Positions 53,539-63,105 of a DNA stretch of 64,000 nucleotides are shown here, piece by piece. The DNA comes from Symsagittifera roscoffensis (taxonomy: Eukaryota; Xenacoelomorpha; Acoela; Convolutidae). The notes under the pieces were generated by a model, which did no database searches, was not told the DNA's origin, and saw nothing but the letters and a program-made list of their open reading frames with translations. The stretch is from contig NC_087071.1 in NCBI RefSeq assembly GCF_963678635.1, positions 16,489,613-16,553,612 on the forward strand, in the 5' to 3' direction. The position numbers and the translations under genes are program-made. The stretch's first letter is position 1. Each line of letters opens with the position of its first letter.

Positions 53539-54512
53539 GTCTGGGGGAGAAACTCTTGAGCTTAGAAAGCGAAAACACGAGTGATTTCGAGAGACAGAAC
53601 GCGATGAATAGTGCCCCAGCCACGGAAGAAAATGACGTAACACACGAGAAGGTGATGGAGTTTGAACCTCTGTTGGAAGCTTCGGGAGAACGCAACCTCT
53701 GGAGTATCAACCTGACACATGGGGAATGCCCATGCCACTGCCTGGCACAGACAGTGTGGTATCCGGAGCCTTCGCACCTCTGCTTGATATGGGACGTGGA
53801 AGAAATTCGGTCAGTCGGGTCACCCAACCATCAGCAGGAGGTCACCCTTTTCGTGGTGAGCTCAATGCTGGCGTTGCAATGGATCGATGAAAACGGGACG
53901 AAATATCTAGAGTCGAGGGCACCAACAGCGGAATCAATACATGTCATTGATTACAACCGGAGGCTTGTGTTGGTTGAGTCTGCGTGCAAAGTGCTCTCCA
54001 CACCTATGGAGGTGAGGCACGTGTGGAGCTGCATAAGATTCTTCCCATGGTTTCGAGCGACGTTGACGTCTTGGTTATACACAGTGACGAATGATCACAT
54101 GAAAAAACATCAGAAGGAATATCGACAGTTCCTGGCCGAGATAGGGCCGGAAGCTTTCAAGAGACCCATGTTAACCTATCGCAATTCGATAACCCTGGGT
54201 TGGAAAAGAGTTGGTAGAGTGTCTCGAGATATCACCAAAGCGAGAGAATCGATATTAAAGGAGGACTTGGCGAAGAACGTGAGCCTGAGTTTGCAAAATT
54301 CCTTTTGCATGAATAGGGAATCTAAAGAGAAGGGTCTGCCGAATCAGGCGAAAAGACTAGAAGAGCAAAGGGAGTGGATGCGGGCCTACGAACAGCTGAA
54401 GGCATGGGAAGGGATTGCAATCAGTTCCCATGACGAAGAAGAACTGGCAAGGCAGCTTACAATGTCGAATGTGTCAGGACCCAGTACCTCAAAGACAAGG
54501 GGCACGAACTGA
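53442..54512 (+). CDS. Accessory polyprotein, C-terminal segment (plus-strand element)
   Basis: 356 open codons ending at a TGA at 54510. The conserved part starts near 53640, with HGECPCHCLAQTVWYPEP and LIWDVEEI matching the minus-strand copy. FFPWFRATLTSWLY and LAKNVSLSLQNSFCMNRE follow (LMPWFRAVMTSWMY and LARNVSLCLHNSFCRNRE there). This is the end of the polyprotein in both copies. The total span from the N-terminal ATG to here is 8.8 kb, against 8.7 kb in the other copy. Confidence 0.65.
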   Translation: MCTPGSNVASFTQTVEEDPGCCARGSKRELELSLGEKLLSLESENTSDFERQNAMNSAPATEENDVTHEKVMEFEPLLEASGERNLWSINLTHGECPCHCLAQTVWYPEPSHLCLIWDVEEIRSVGSPNHQQEVTLFVVSSMLALQWIDENGTKYLESRAPTAESIHVIDYNRRLVLVESACKVLSTPMEVRHVWSCIRFFPWFRATLTSWLYTVTNDHMKKHQKEYRQFLAEIGPEAFKRPMLTYRNSITLGWKRVGRVSRDITKARESILKEDLAKNVSLSLQNSFCMNRESKEKGLPNQAKRLEEQREWMRAYEQLKAWEGIAISSHDEEELARQLTMSNVSGPSTSKTRGTN

Positions 54513-54947
54513 AGAAGGTGTTCAGGGATTGGTTCTTGAGTCGTGAGCGGGGGAAAGAAAAAAAGGCTTGAGTGTGAACTCAGATGAAATTTGAGGGGAC
54601 GGAAAAGAAATTTTAATAGAAAATTATCGTTACTAGTCTATTATATCTACTATATAGATCAAAATGCTGCATGACAGGTTTCTGAATGAGTAAAACAAAA
54701 GAAATTTTAATCATTAGCATACAAAGCGAAAATTCAGGGTGCAGGTGTACGCAGAATTTGATTGCTGTTCAGCGATAATGTGACAATTTTCATGGTTGTG
54801 AATTTTGGGGTGTAGATAGAGTTAAATCTGCTGCAAACTTGTGTAAATGACCACTGGCTCTATATCCTGAGACGCACTCAACTTTCTGGGGGCTCAGTGA
54901 CAGACGACGACACGCGATGAGGACATCGATCTTGAGTCCGCGGAGTA
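54513..54947 (+). other. 3' untranslated tail of plus-strand element with PPT-like motif
   Basis: No coding. It ends with GAGGACATCGATCTTGAGTC and CGCGGAGTA directly before TGTGCCA at 54948. This equals, with a few changes, the end of the minus-strand element (GACATTGATGGGGACTTGTCCGGGGAGTA then TGTGCCA, split here for length). The polypurine-tract role is inferred from position. Confidence 0.5.
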
Positions 54948-55560
54948 TGTGCCAGTCGGTCATATTTGGAAGTTTGACCTTGACGAAACGTTTAGTCTTG
55001 ATTTTGGGGTGAAATGCAATTTTTCAAAAATTCGAATTGAACATGTAATGCCCAAAATCCTCGCGACAACTGAAAAAATCAGAAATTAAGGTCAGAAGAT
55101 TCGGATTACAATCGCGGGAAAGTCAAAAATAGCAGCGGTAAATTGCTATTCGCAATTTCCAATACATGATTCGAACGAGAGTAGAGCTGTCTTATTGTTG
55201 GCAGAAGACGTAAAGTGATTGCGAGTGGAGATGAAGTAAGCCAGAGTGGACCAGAGTGAACCTTCGGTGGAAAGGTTGGACAGCTGAAGCTGCACAATGG
55301 TCCAGATGAAAAACTTGTTTCTTGAGTTAAAACTTGCTTATTTCAAGATTCTCGAGTTAAACTTATTTACCCAATCAATTCTAGAGTTGCTTTATAGTTT
55401 AGTTACTATAGTTTAGAGGTCTTGTCGGTATGTGAATACCTAATTTAATTTTCTTGAGTGTGTTTTGTTTTGTTATGTTGAGTAAGGGAGAGTTTTTAGG
55501 TTGATCCATCTGAAATGGATCAAAGCTTCACTGTCTAATAAAAAGTAATTATACATAAGG
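54948..55560 (+). repeat. Candidate 3' LTR start of plus-strand element
   Basis: The LTR is inferred only from its start TGTGCCA, which matches the minus-strand LTR start and follows the PPT-like motif. Beyond that the two LTRs are unrelated in sequence. No matching 5' LTR is in the window because the element's 5' part was lost in the recombination at 40256, so the right boundary is unknown and the end given here is arbitrary. Confidence 0.35.
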
Positions 55561-56260
55561 TTACGACCCTGTTTTTAACAGCGTATGTGTATTTTAGGTG
55601 TTTTGAGAACTGAGTATGGGGGCGTTCATGTTTTCTAGAGTGTGGGGGTGGGGGTATTTTGGTGTTGCCTTTAAGCTGTAACGCGGGTTTCAGTCTCATG
55701 TCGCCAGTGAACCGAATTAGCTCCGACCGCTTCAGGTAGAAAAACACAAGAGATAGTGTCCCTGACTCTTGAGCCAATGGTTATAGGGCCTATTTTTCTT
55801 TAACCTCATATGTGACTTAAGTAGGCGACTGTTACAATTTTTCTTTAACCTCATATGTGACTTAAGTAGGCAACTTTTATATCTTAAAATAGTTTGCTCC
55901 ACTAAGAGTTTGTCAAGTTACAACTACAAAGCGTGTGTTTTTGTAGCGCTTCTCGAAAAAAACGCTGCTTCTTTCTGCAAAGCTTAAGTGCCGCTAGTGA
56001 CGCGAAACTGTTCTACCAAACAGTGAAGAATGTGATCAAGGGACAAATTAGTCCCAAGTTTAAGCAAGTTAGCTTACTAAGAAATTTTTGAAGCTATTTG
56101 AAGAGTACTGAAGAAAACGCGAGCGTATGCTTATTTTTGTACAAAATCTTGAACTCTGTCTAGGATGTAGCAGCAACTGAAGGAACTTTTTCAATAAGTG
56201 AAAGAAATTCTCGTGGAAATCTGTGCATGTTGGTATAAAGAAAGTCACGAACTTGTATAA
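55561..56260. other. Intergenic DNA with a 45-bp direct repeat
   Basis: No coding feature is supported. At 55793-55882 the phrase TTTTTCTTTAACCTCATATG and its continuation GTGACTTAAGTAGGC occurs twice, 45 bp apart. The remainder shows nothing recognisable. Confidence 0.55.
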
Positions 56261-56380
56261 CGAAGAAGCTTCTTCACTGTAGCAGCCATACACGACTGGA
56301 ACTCACTACCAGAGTTCACGGTAGCGTTCACGTCAATTTCTTCAAATCGAGGCTAGATAAACACTGCTGGCTCACATTTC
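56260..56380 (+). pseudogene. LINE reverse-transcriptase C-terminal fragment
   Basis: FTVAAIHDWNSLPEFTV (56273-56325) and, in the next frame, NFFKSRLDKHCW (56335-56370) match the common LINE ending in which WNxLP is followed by FKxxLDxHW. Only about 35 residues remain. Confidence 0.45.
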
Positions 56381-56739
56381 AACCAATCTGATCAACGTGG
56401 ACAAATATTGGAAGAAAAGCGGAATTAATAAATTTGAGACAAATTAATCGAAAAGGAGAACATCATAAGCTGATCGATAGAGGCGACAAAACACCTAAAA
56501 GATCAGAAAAAAAACTGAACTACTCAAATCAAGAAGATAAATTTAGAGGCATGACATAGAATTTTTTGGGTCCTCAAATTTTGCTGCTAAACAATTACCT
56601 GTTGACCCAGTTTTAGATTTATCATAAAAGTCTAACTCATGAAACATTCTCAAAGTTTGCAGTGCTCTAAAAATAAATAATGTTTCTCTACACTTCGATT
56701 TGGAAATTGTTTCAAAATATGTACTTAATTAGACGAACT

Positions 56740-59160
56740 TTTCACTGATGCGAAAGCTCTCCAAATTAGACATCCAAAACAGAAGAATTCCGAAGTAAAC
56801 GAGGAAGTTAAGCAATTCGATAAACTAATGAGTACAGGCAAAATATCTGCCGCCATTGGCTGCCTTTCAGACAAGAAAACAAAAAGAGTACTTCCCCTAA
56901 ACGAAACCTTTGATTGAAAAACAACCCTTAGTATCCTGAAAGAAAAACACCTTCAAGCCAAAACAGCGAACACTAACTATATAACTGAAATAAGTGAAGA
57001 CACAATACCATACCACCCCTCTATATTCGAACAAATAAACGCCAAGACAGTTCGAAATCAACCCTGAAAACGCACGAAAAACACGGTCCCTCAGGTCCAG
57101 ATGCGTGCGAATGGCGAAGTATATTAACTCACTTCAACCAGACATCCATTGAGCTTTGCAAAACAATTGCTAAACAATCCTATACAATAGCAACTAAAGT
57201 TCTCCACAAGGAAACCCTAACGGCGCACAATTCGTGTCGCCTGATACCTCTGGACAAAAATCCAGGGGTACGGCCCATTGGTATAGGCGAAGTACTGAGA
57301 AGAATAATTGGCTAAACAATCACCTAATGTATAAAACCAGACCTTAAAATTCTCGGCAAAAATTTCCAACTGTGCTTAGGCCAGAAATGTGGAATCGAAT
57401 ATGCTATCCACAGCTTGAGGAACGAGTTTGAGAAACCGGAAACGGACGCCATACTACTTTTTGATGCAGAAAATGCCTTCAACTCGCTCAATAGAGAACT
57501 TGCTCTAAAAAATGCAGAAATCCTTTGTCCGGCGCTAAATCATGCGCTGGCCAACTCATAAAAACCTCCCTTAAATCTATATGTCAATAACACGGTTTTG
57601 GCATCTTCCGAAGGCACAACGCAAGGTGATCCCCTCGCAATGGTTAAGTACGGAATTGGGATAATCCCACTAATTGTGCTCCTGCAAAAACCAAAGGTCA
57701 CCCAAAATTGGTACGCAGATGATGGAAGCGCTGCAGGTGATCTTAAGAGTCTCCGCGCAATACTGGACAACCTGGATACAAGGCTTCCAGATGCAATGTG
57801 AAGCCTTCCAAGTGTCAACTCATAGTGAAAGAAAACAGCGCCATTAAAGTATTCAAAGGCGCAAATATTACAATGGTAAACGGTTTTAGCGTCCTTGGAT
57901 TGGTTATAGGAACACCATTAGCATGCGAAAAATACATAAAACCAAATTGAAAAAACAGCTACTCTACCTGAAAAGCTTTCCGAAATAGCTAAAGAATCAC
58001 CACAAAATGCGTACTCCTGCTACACAAAGGGAGTTCAAAATAAATAAAGCTTTCCAACCAGAACAATTCCGGAAGCTTTCAAGAAAATGGATGAAAATGA
58101 GAAAAACGTAAGACATCAGCTACTTTCTAGTTTTTCTGGTAAAAACCATATAACCGATGAAGATCGCAAATTTTTGCACTACCACTAAGGATGGGAGTAT
58201 TAGCCCTCTACAGTAACACGAACTTTTCCAGAAATTATGAGTCGTCACAAGCCATTTGTGATCCGTTAGAAAACAGTGATCCAGAAATAGCTTAAACGGA
58301 ACAAACTCTGATAAATAGAAACATCAAAACTGAGAGTCAGAACATCACACTCTCAAAAAAGGCTTAAATTTTGGAAAATTGCTCATCAGAAAAAAAACTG
58401 ACAATAAATCTAGCGTCACAGAAAGGAGCATCCAATTGGCTAAGCGTGCTACCCTTAAAAACATACAATTTTTCCCTCAACAAATCAGAGTTTAAAGATG
58501 GATTACATCTGAGATATGGATGGGAATCACCAAACACCCCACGTTCATGCCCATGTGGACAACCGTTCTTACTGACCCACTCTCTACGCTGTCACAAAGG
58601 TGGATGCACCCACCTAAGACATAATGAAAATCGCGATACCTTCGAGACACTCCTGGAGGAAGTATGTCATGATGTTGAAATAGAGCCGAAAATTCAATCG
58701 TTGAAAGGCGAAGAAAGCTTTCACAACAAAACAACCACTACTGAAGATGATGCTCGACTTGACATCAATGCAAATGGACTCTGGGGAGGCCGATTCAGCC
58801 GAACCTATTTCGATGTAAAAATTTTCAACCACCATGCTAAATCCTGCCTATAAACTATATCTGACGTCTGCAAATATCATGAGAAGTGTCAAAACATTAA
58901 AATACCAACAAAGAATTCTGGATGTGGAACACAGCAGCTTTGTTCCACCAATTTTTGCTTGTACCGAAGGAGCAGCACCAGGCTCTACAAAAACCATCCA
59001 GAAACTAAGCGAGAAACGGAACGAATCATTCTCGGACACAATAAACTTTATGAGAACAAAAGTAACATTTGCACTTCTGAGGAGAGCAATCCTCTGCCTT
59101 AGGGGGTGCAAAAATCTTAAAAATACATCCAACATAGACAATTCTATCTGTGCTATAATC
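56740..59160 (+). pseudogene. Non-LTR retrotransposon (R2/NeSL-like) RT with restriction-like endonuclease
   Basis: Pieces of one ORF in several frames. FDKLMSTGKISAAIGCLSDKK (56818-56880) is followed by the RT core: LLFDAENAFNSLNRELALKNAE (57454-57520, motif A), EGTTQGDPLAM (57611-57643, motif B) and WYADDGSAAGDL (57710-57745, catalytic YADD). Further on, 58371-58853 has SWLSVLPLKTYNFSLNKSEF, a Cys-Cys-His-Cys finger (CPCGQPFLLTHSLRCHKG) and DDARLDINANGLWGG with FFDVK-like strands, a PD-(D/E)XK restriction-like endonuclease. 58834-59178 is the C-terminal tail (LLRRAILCLRG). Many stops exist. The finger followed by endonuclease is the R2/NeSL layout. Confidence 0.7.
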
Positions 59161-59179
59161 GAGGAGGGTAGATTTTAAT

Positions 59180-61900
59180 TGACAATTCTCTCGATGCATT
59201 AATATCGACTTGATTTTTTCATAAATTTTGCCGATGTATTTATATAGCGTTGGTACGGCCCTATCCAACTTGTGCACGTACCGTCGCATGACGGAAGGGC
59301 CCATTTTAACTTAATGTGGTTTCTTTTAGTTCTGTGACATTTCTCCAACTAATCATCGGCTGTTTCCACATAACTTTTACTGATCTATGAATTGTCTACA
59401 TGTTGCCCCTAAAACAATATTCGCTAGTCTATCGCCGCCTCATGATATTATTTCACACTGATTGCCTTCATGCTTTTTCTTGTTTTAGATTGGATGCTAT
59501 ATAGTTTTTTTGTGTGCAATGCTTCCTCAGTCACTGTTGTCGACTTCTTTCACTAAATTTGTTCAACCCTAATTTGCCTTTCGGCTGTTTGAACCCACTT
59601 CGAATTTCAACTGTGGCTTACCTGTGCAGCTGTGGCAATAATTTGACCTGTGAATGTACTAGCCGACTGGCTCTCAAGGGTCCCTCCCCAACTGGCTCGT
59701 TTCAGCTTAGAAATCCGAAACCGCGCGCACCACAAGTGGGCTTGCTGCGCACTGCACCGCGTCGGATGCTAGGCAGGCTCGGAAGGTTAGTAGCCACCAA
59801 TGTTGAATTCATTTCAAACTAAGGTTCGTTTTGTTTACATGAAAAGTTATCGTGCTAAAATTTCATCTCGGCGTATGTATGATTTTTTTTGCGTTCCATT
59901 TATTGAATAATTTATTATTTGAGTTAATAAAAAGTACCCCATGAAAGTCATTATCAAACTTGAATGATTCGCGCGTTAATTCAAGTTTGATTTTTTTGCC
60001 GGTCGGATATTCAAGATTATTTGCTAAAAACAAAGCTAATTTTGCTTTCCTTCCAGGAAATTTCAAATGACTTTGTTTCGAAAGTGAATTTTTAGTTTTT
60101 AGATTTCCCAGCGAAATGAAAAAATACTTCAAACCTCTTTCTCTTATCTATACCATATTTAAATGCGTGTGACACATGTCTTGCCATGTTTAAGTGTTTT
60201 TTTTGGAACAGATTTAGTGTTTGTTCCACCGAGTCAAAAGTTAGCAACATAATTGTGGGAAGCTGAAACAGTTCCCTCGGGGTTTGCGAATTTGGTCTCC
60301 AAATATGACTACTCAAATCTTTTGAGCTTTCGAGATCTGACATTTTTGCGATTTTTTCAAAAAAAGTTGTCAGAAAACTTAAATTTAATATTTGTTTTCC
60401 ATATTTTGAAATTCCCAACCCCTTAGTTGGGGGCTGTCAGAGTACTCGAAGGGGTTGCGAATCTCGCCTCCTCATTTGACTGCTCAAGTCTTTGTAATTT
60501 TCTAAATCTGACGTTTTTATGGTTTTCAATTTGAAATTCCTAACTCTGTAGTTGGGTGCTGTGAGACTCTCAGGAGTTGCAAATTTGCATCCAAATGCGA
60601 CTGCTCAAATGCGTTTAGTGTCCACGTTTTTTCAATGTCATTTTAAACTTTTTCGATAAAAGCTTAGAAAAATTTGAAATTACGAACCCTGTTATTGGGT
60701 GCGGTCAGAGTACACTCTAAGCTTGTAGAATTTTTTCTTGATATATGCGGTTGTTTTATGAGTTCTCTAAAATTCGAAGCACTGAAGGTGCGTTACACAC
60801 TTGTTAGTTTAAGATTAATGAGAAAAGTGTTGAATGGAAAACGGAAAAGCGATCAAACGTGGAATTTTTTTAGCACATGTTTCCCACATACGGTTGAAAT
60901 TTGACCCTAAGTGTTTGTTTTTGGACTTTTTCTCTAGATAATGATCCATTAAAAAACTGTCGATCAATGTATTCAATTTATTGAAACAACAAAATAGCAT
61001 AATTTTTAACTAAAATTTAAAAGAAATAAAGTCAAAAGCTTTTGGAAGATCTAATATAGCTGTATCAACTTCTTTGGGATCGATTTCTTTTAGAATTCTT
61101 AGATAACGCAGAAAAGCGCATCTTGTATGGAAAGTGTTTTGCAAAATCCAAACTAAAAGGAAGTTTTTTTAAGATGTTTTCGAATTGTTTTGTGATGAAC
61201 GCATAGAAAATTGTCTGGAATGTTATTGAAATTGGTTGATAATGCAAATGTTGAAATTGGTTGATAATGCAAATGTTGAAATTGGTCGATAATATTTTTG
61301 CAATTTTGTCGATCCACCCGGTCATCTTTTTGGAGTATGAGTTTTCTTTTGCTTTTTTCAGTGGTGAGAAAAATTTTCATCATGTATACAGTCTTGAATA
61401 ACAATCGGTACAATTATTGAATGAGCATCTGATGTATCTTGTATCCCAACAGAATTTAAGAAGAGTTTAATCTTCTAAGTTTGGCATAGAAATTTTCTTA
61501 TTTTGAACAATTTTTTTATTTTAAAAATAATTTTTAGCGTTTGCGGATTTTTTTTGGAAATTAATCCCTTTAATTAAGATGCTCAATTTGGTATAGTTTT
61601 GTCAGCAATTGACTCCGTACTTTTTGCGTTACGTTAGATTGATTAAAAATAGCCGAAATTAAACAGTTTTTGAGAAGAATTTTTGCGTTTTTTTGACAAT
61701 TGTCATGCCATTTTGAGAAAAACGCGTTAAACGTTTCTAATTTGAATCGTTGTGTTCAGATAACGTTTTAAAAAAAGTCAATCAATTTTGTTTAGTTGTT
61801 GTCATTCACCCCACTTTTCTAATGTTCTGTTGGCTATGTTGTTATTTTTTCGGCTTCTATTGTTTTTTTTCTCCATTAATTTATTGATCTTTTGTTTTAC
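59180..61900. other. AT-rich flank of the G-alpha gene, with local repeats
   Basis: No gene is supported; frames of up to 108 codons are unstructured. Four diverged copies of a phrase (GGGTTTGCGAAT, then CAAATATGACTACTCAAATC) recur at about 60275, 60435, 60560 and 60690, spaced 120-150 bp. A 25-bp tandem repeat (GAAATTGGTTGATAATGCAA and TGTT) has two full and one partial unit at 61228-61293. A promoter could lie here but no confident site is seen. Confidence 0.5.
61228..61293. repeat. 25-bp tandem repeat upstream of the G-alpha gene
   Basis: Units begin at 61228, 61253 and 61278; the third diverges after TTGGTCGAT. It lies about 650 bp upstream of the first G-alpha exon. Confidence 0.85.
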
Positions 61901-61946
61901 CTCTTTTTCTGGTTGTTTAGGTATGTTTGTAGTCCGTTTGGACAAA

Positions 61947-62101
61947 ATGGGTGCTCAATCAACAACGAGGAACGCCTTGCGGCGTCACACAGTAAAACAC
62001 TGGACAAAACACTCAGAACGGAAGGAGAGAGAGCGAGCAAAGAGGTGAAGCTGCTCCTTTTAGGAGCGGGCGAATCAGGAAAGAGCACAATAGTTAAACA
62101 G
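61947..62101 (+). CDS. G-protein alpha subunit (Gi/o class), first coding exon
   Basis: The exon encodes an N-terminal helix ([19 protein letters not shown]) and the P-loop [19 protein letters not shown], ending at CAG|GTAAAT (62101|62102), a conserved exon boundary in Gi/o genes. GTP binding and hydrolysis by this subunit couple receptors to effectors at the inner plasma membrane. The expected start with Gly2-Cys3 (myristoylation and palmitoylation) should begin at ATG 61947, but that ATG is one base out of phase with the rest: it gives only 33 residues, while the G-alpha frame reads NGCSINN here. Either one base is missing after ATGGG, or the exon begins at the acceptor TGGTTGTTTAG (61910-61920) with a start further upstream. 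Confidence 0.85.
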
Positions 62102-62571
62102 GTAAATCAACCATCTAGATTCGCCGAAAATTTAACTGATTCCATAGAATTTTCCGATGTGACCTTATTTGCTCTTAATTGTACCGGAGTATTTCTAAGT
62201 CTAAGAAACGACCTCCAAGCGCACCAATGAAGTATGATGAATATTGCCTTTTCAACTGTACCCAAAACCCCTCCCTCACTTAACCCTGCAGGACTTCGGC
62301 CGGTGGATGCCACGAAGTTCCTAGACCTAGAGACGGACTATTATAACCGGACCCGGGGCTCAAACAACAACAAAATGAATATTGCTATTTTTTTTAGCAA
62401 TTAAGGAAGTGTTTCAGTTTTTTTCGATAATTGAGAAACAGTGCTTAAACATTCTGTCTTATTCAGAAGATATTTAATTTTATTTGGTTTTTATTTAATT
62501 CTGATGTTTTAGGGTTTTTGCTAAACTTACTAAAAGGTTTAAAGGGTAGAGGTTTATTGTGCTGTGTTTAG
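62102..62571 (+). other. G-alpha intron 1
   Basis: GT at 62102 (GTAAAT) and AG at 62570-62571 (GTGCTGTGTTTAG). No recognised element inside. Confidence 0.8.
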
Positions 62572-62689
62572 ATGCGTATCATTCACGAGTCCGGCTACAA
62601 CGAGGACGACTGTCTCAAGTACAAGCCAGTTGTGCACAGTAACACCATCCAGAGTCTAGTCGCCATCATTAGAGCCATGAGTCACCTAG
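62572..62689 (+). CDS. G-alpha subunit, second coding exon
   Basis: 39 codons plus one base, beginning with [20 protein letters not shown] and ending AIIRAMSHL. This is the start of the helical domain after the P-loop. The Gi/o identity rests on MxIIHExG(Y/F) and SNTIQSL. The donor is CTAG|GTCAGT at 62690. In vertebrate Gi genes this stretch is split between two exons; here it is a single exon, so one intron is absent. Confidence 0.9.
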
Positions 62690-62986
62690 GTCAGTCACAA
62701 CTACTTTTTTTTTACTTAAGTCCCAATTGGTAGGCAGATTCTTAAGCGTGAAAGAACGAAGTGATGTTCAAATTTTAAATCAACTTTTTTTGTTGTTTTG
62801 TTCTTTTTCAACAGTCTGTTTGCTATGTTCTTGAATTTTTCATTTAAAATTCGTCGAAAGTTTTTTTTCTTTGGAGTTGGATTATAGTTGTAAAGCAGAT
62901 TTTGTGAGATTTTTGTCATGTGGCTATGCGAAGTGCAACTTGACTTGTTTGTTAATTCTGGGTGTGAATAACTATCTGTTCACTAG

Positions 62987-63105
62987 GAATCAAGTTCAAC
63001 AACCTGCAGACGGAGGACGACGCCAAAGAGTTCTTCATCATGGCCGCCAACCCAGAAATCAACCAGGAGATGTGTGCAATCATGAAGCGACTCTGGGAGG
63101 ACCCA
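62987..63105 (+). CDS. G-alpha subunit, third coding exon
   Basis: The acceptor TTCACTAG ends at 62986. The exon reads IKFNNLQTEDDAKEFFIMAA, then INQEMCAIMKRLWEDP, the helical domain of the alpha subunit. The donor is probably CCA|GTTAGT at 63106; from that point the minisatellite begins. Exons for switches I-III and the C-terminus lie outside the window. Together the three exons fit a Gi/o-like protein intermediate between Gi and Go. Confidence 0.88.

Noticed and set aside
54948-55560. LTR identity between the two large elements
   Set aside because: Only the first seven bases agree; beyond that the sequences are unrelated, so they belong to different families and cannot be used for dating.
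59514-59822. 102-codon open frame as a gene
   Set aside because: Atypical composition, no conserved motif, no splice or start context; probably chance in a GC-richer patch.
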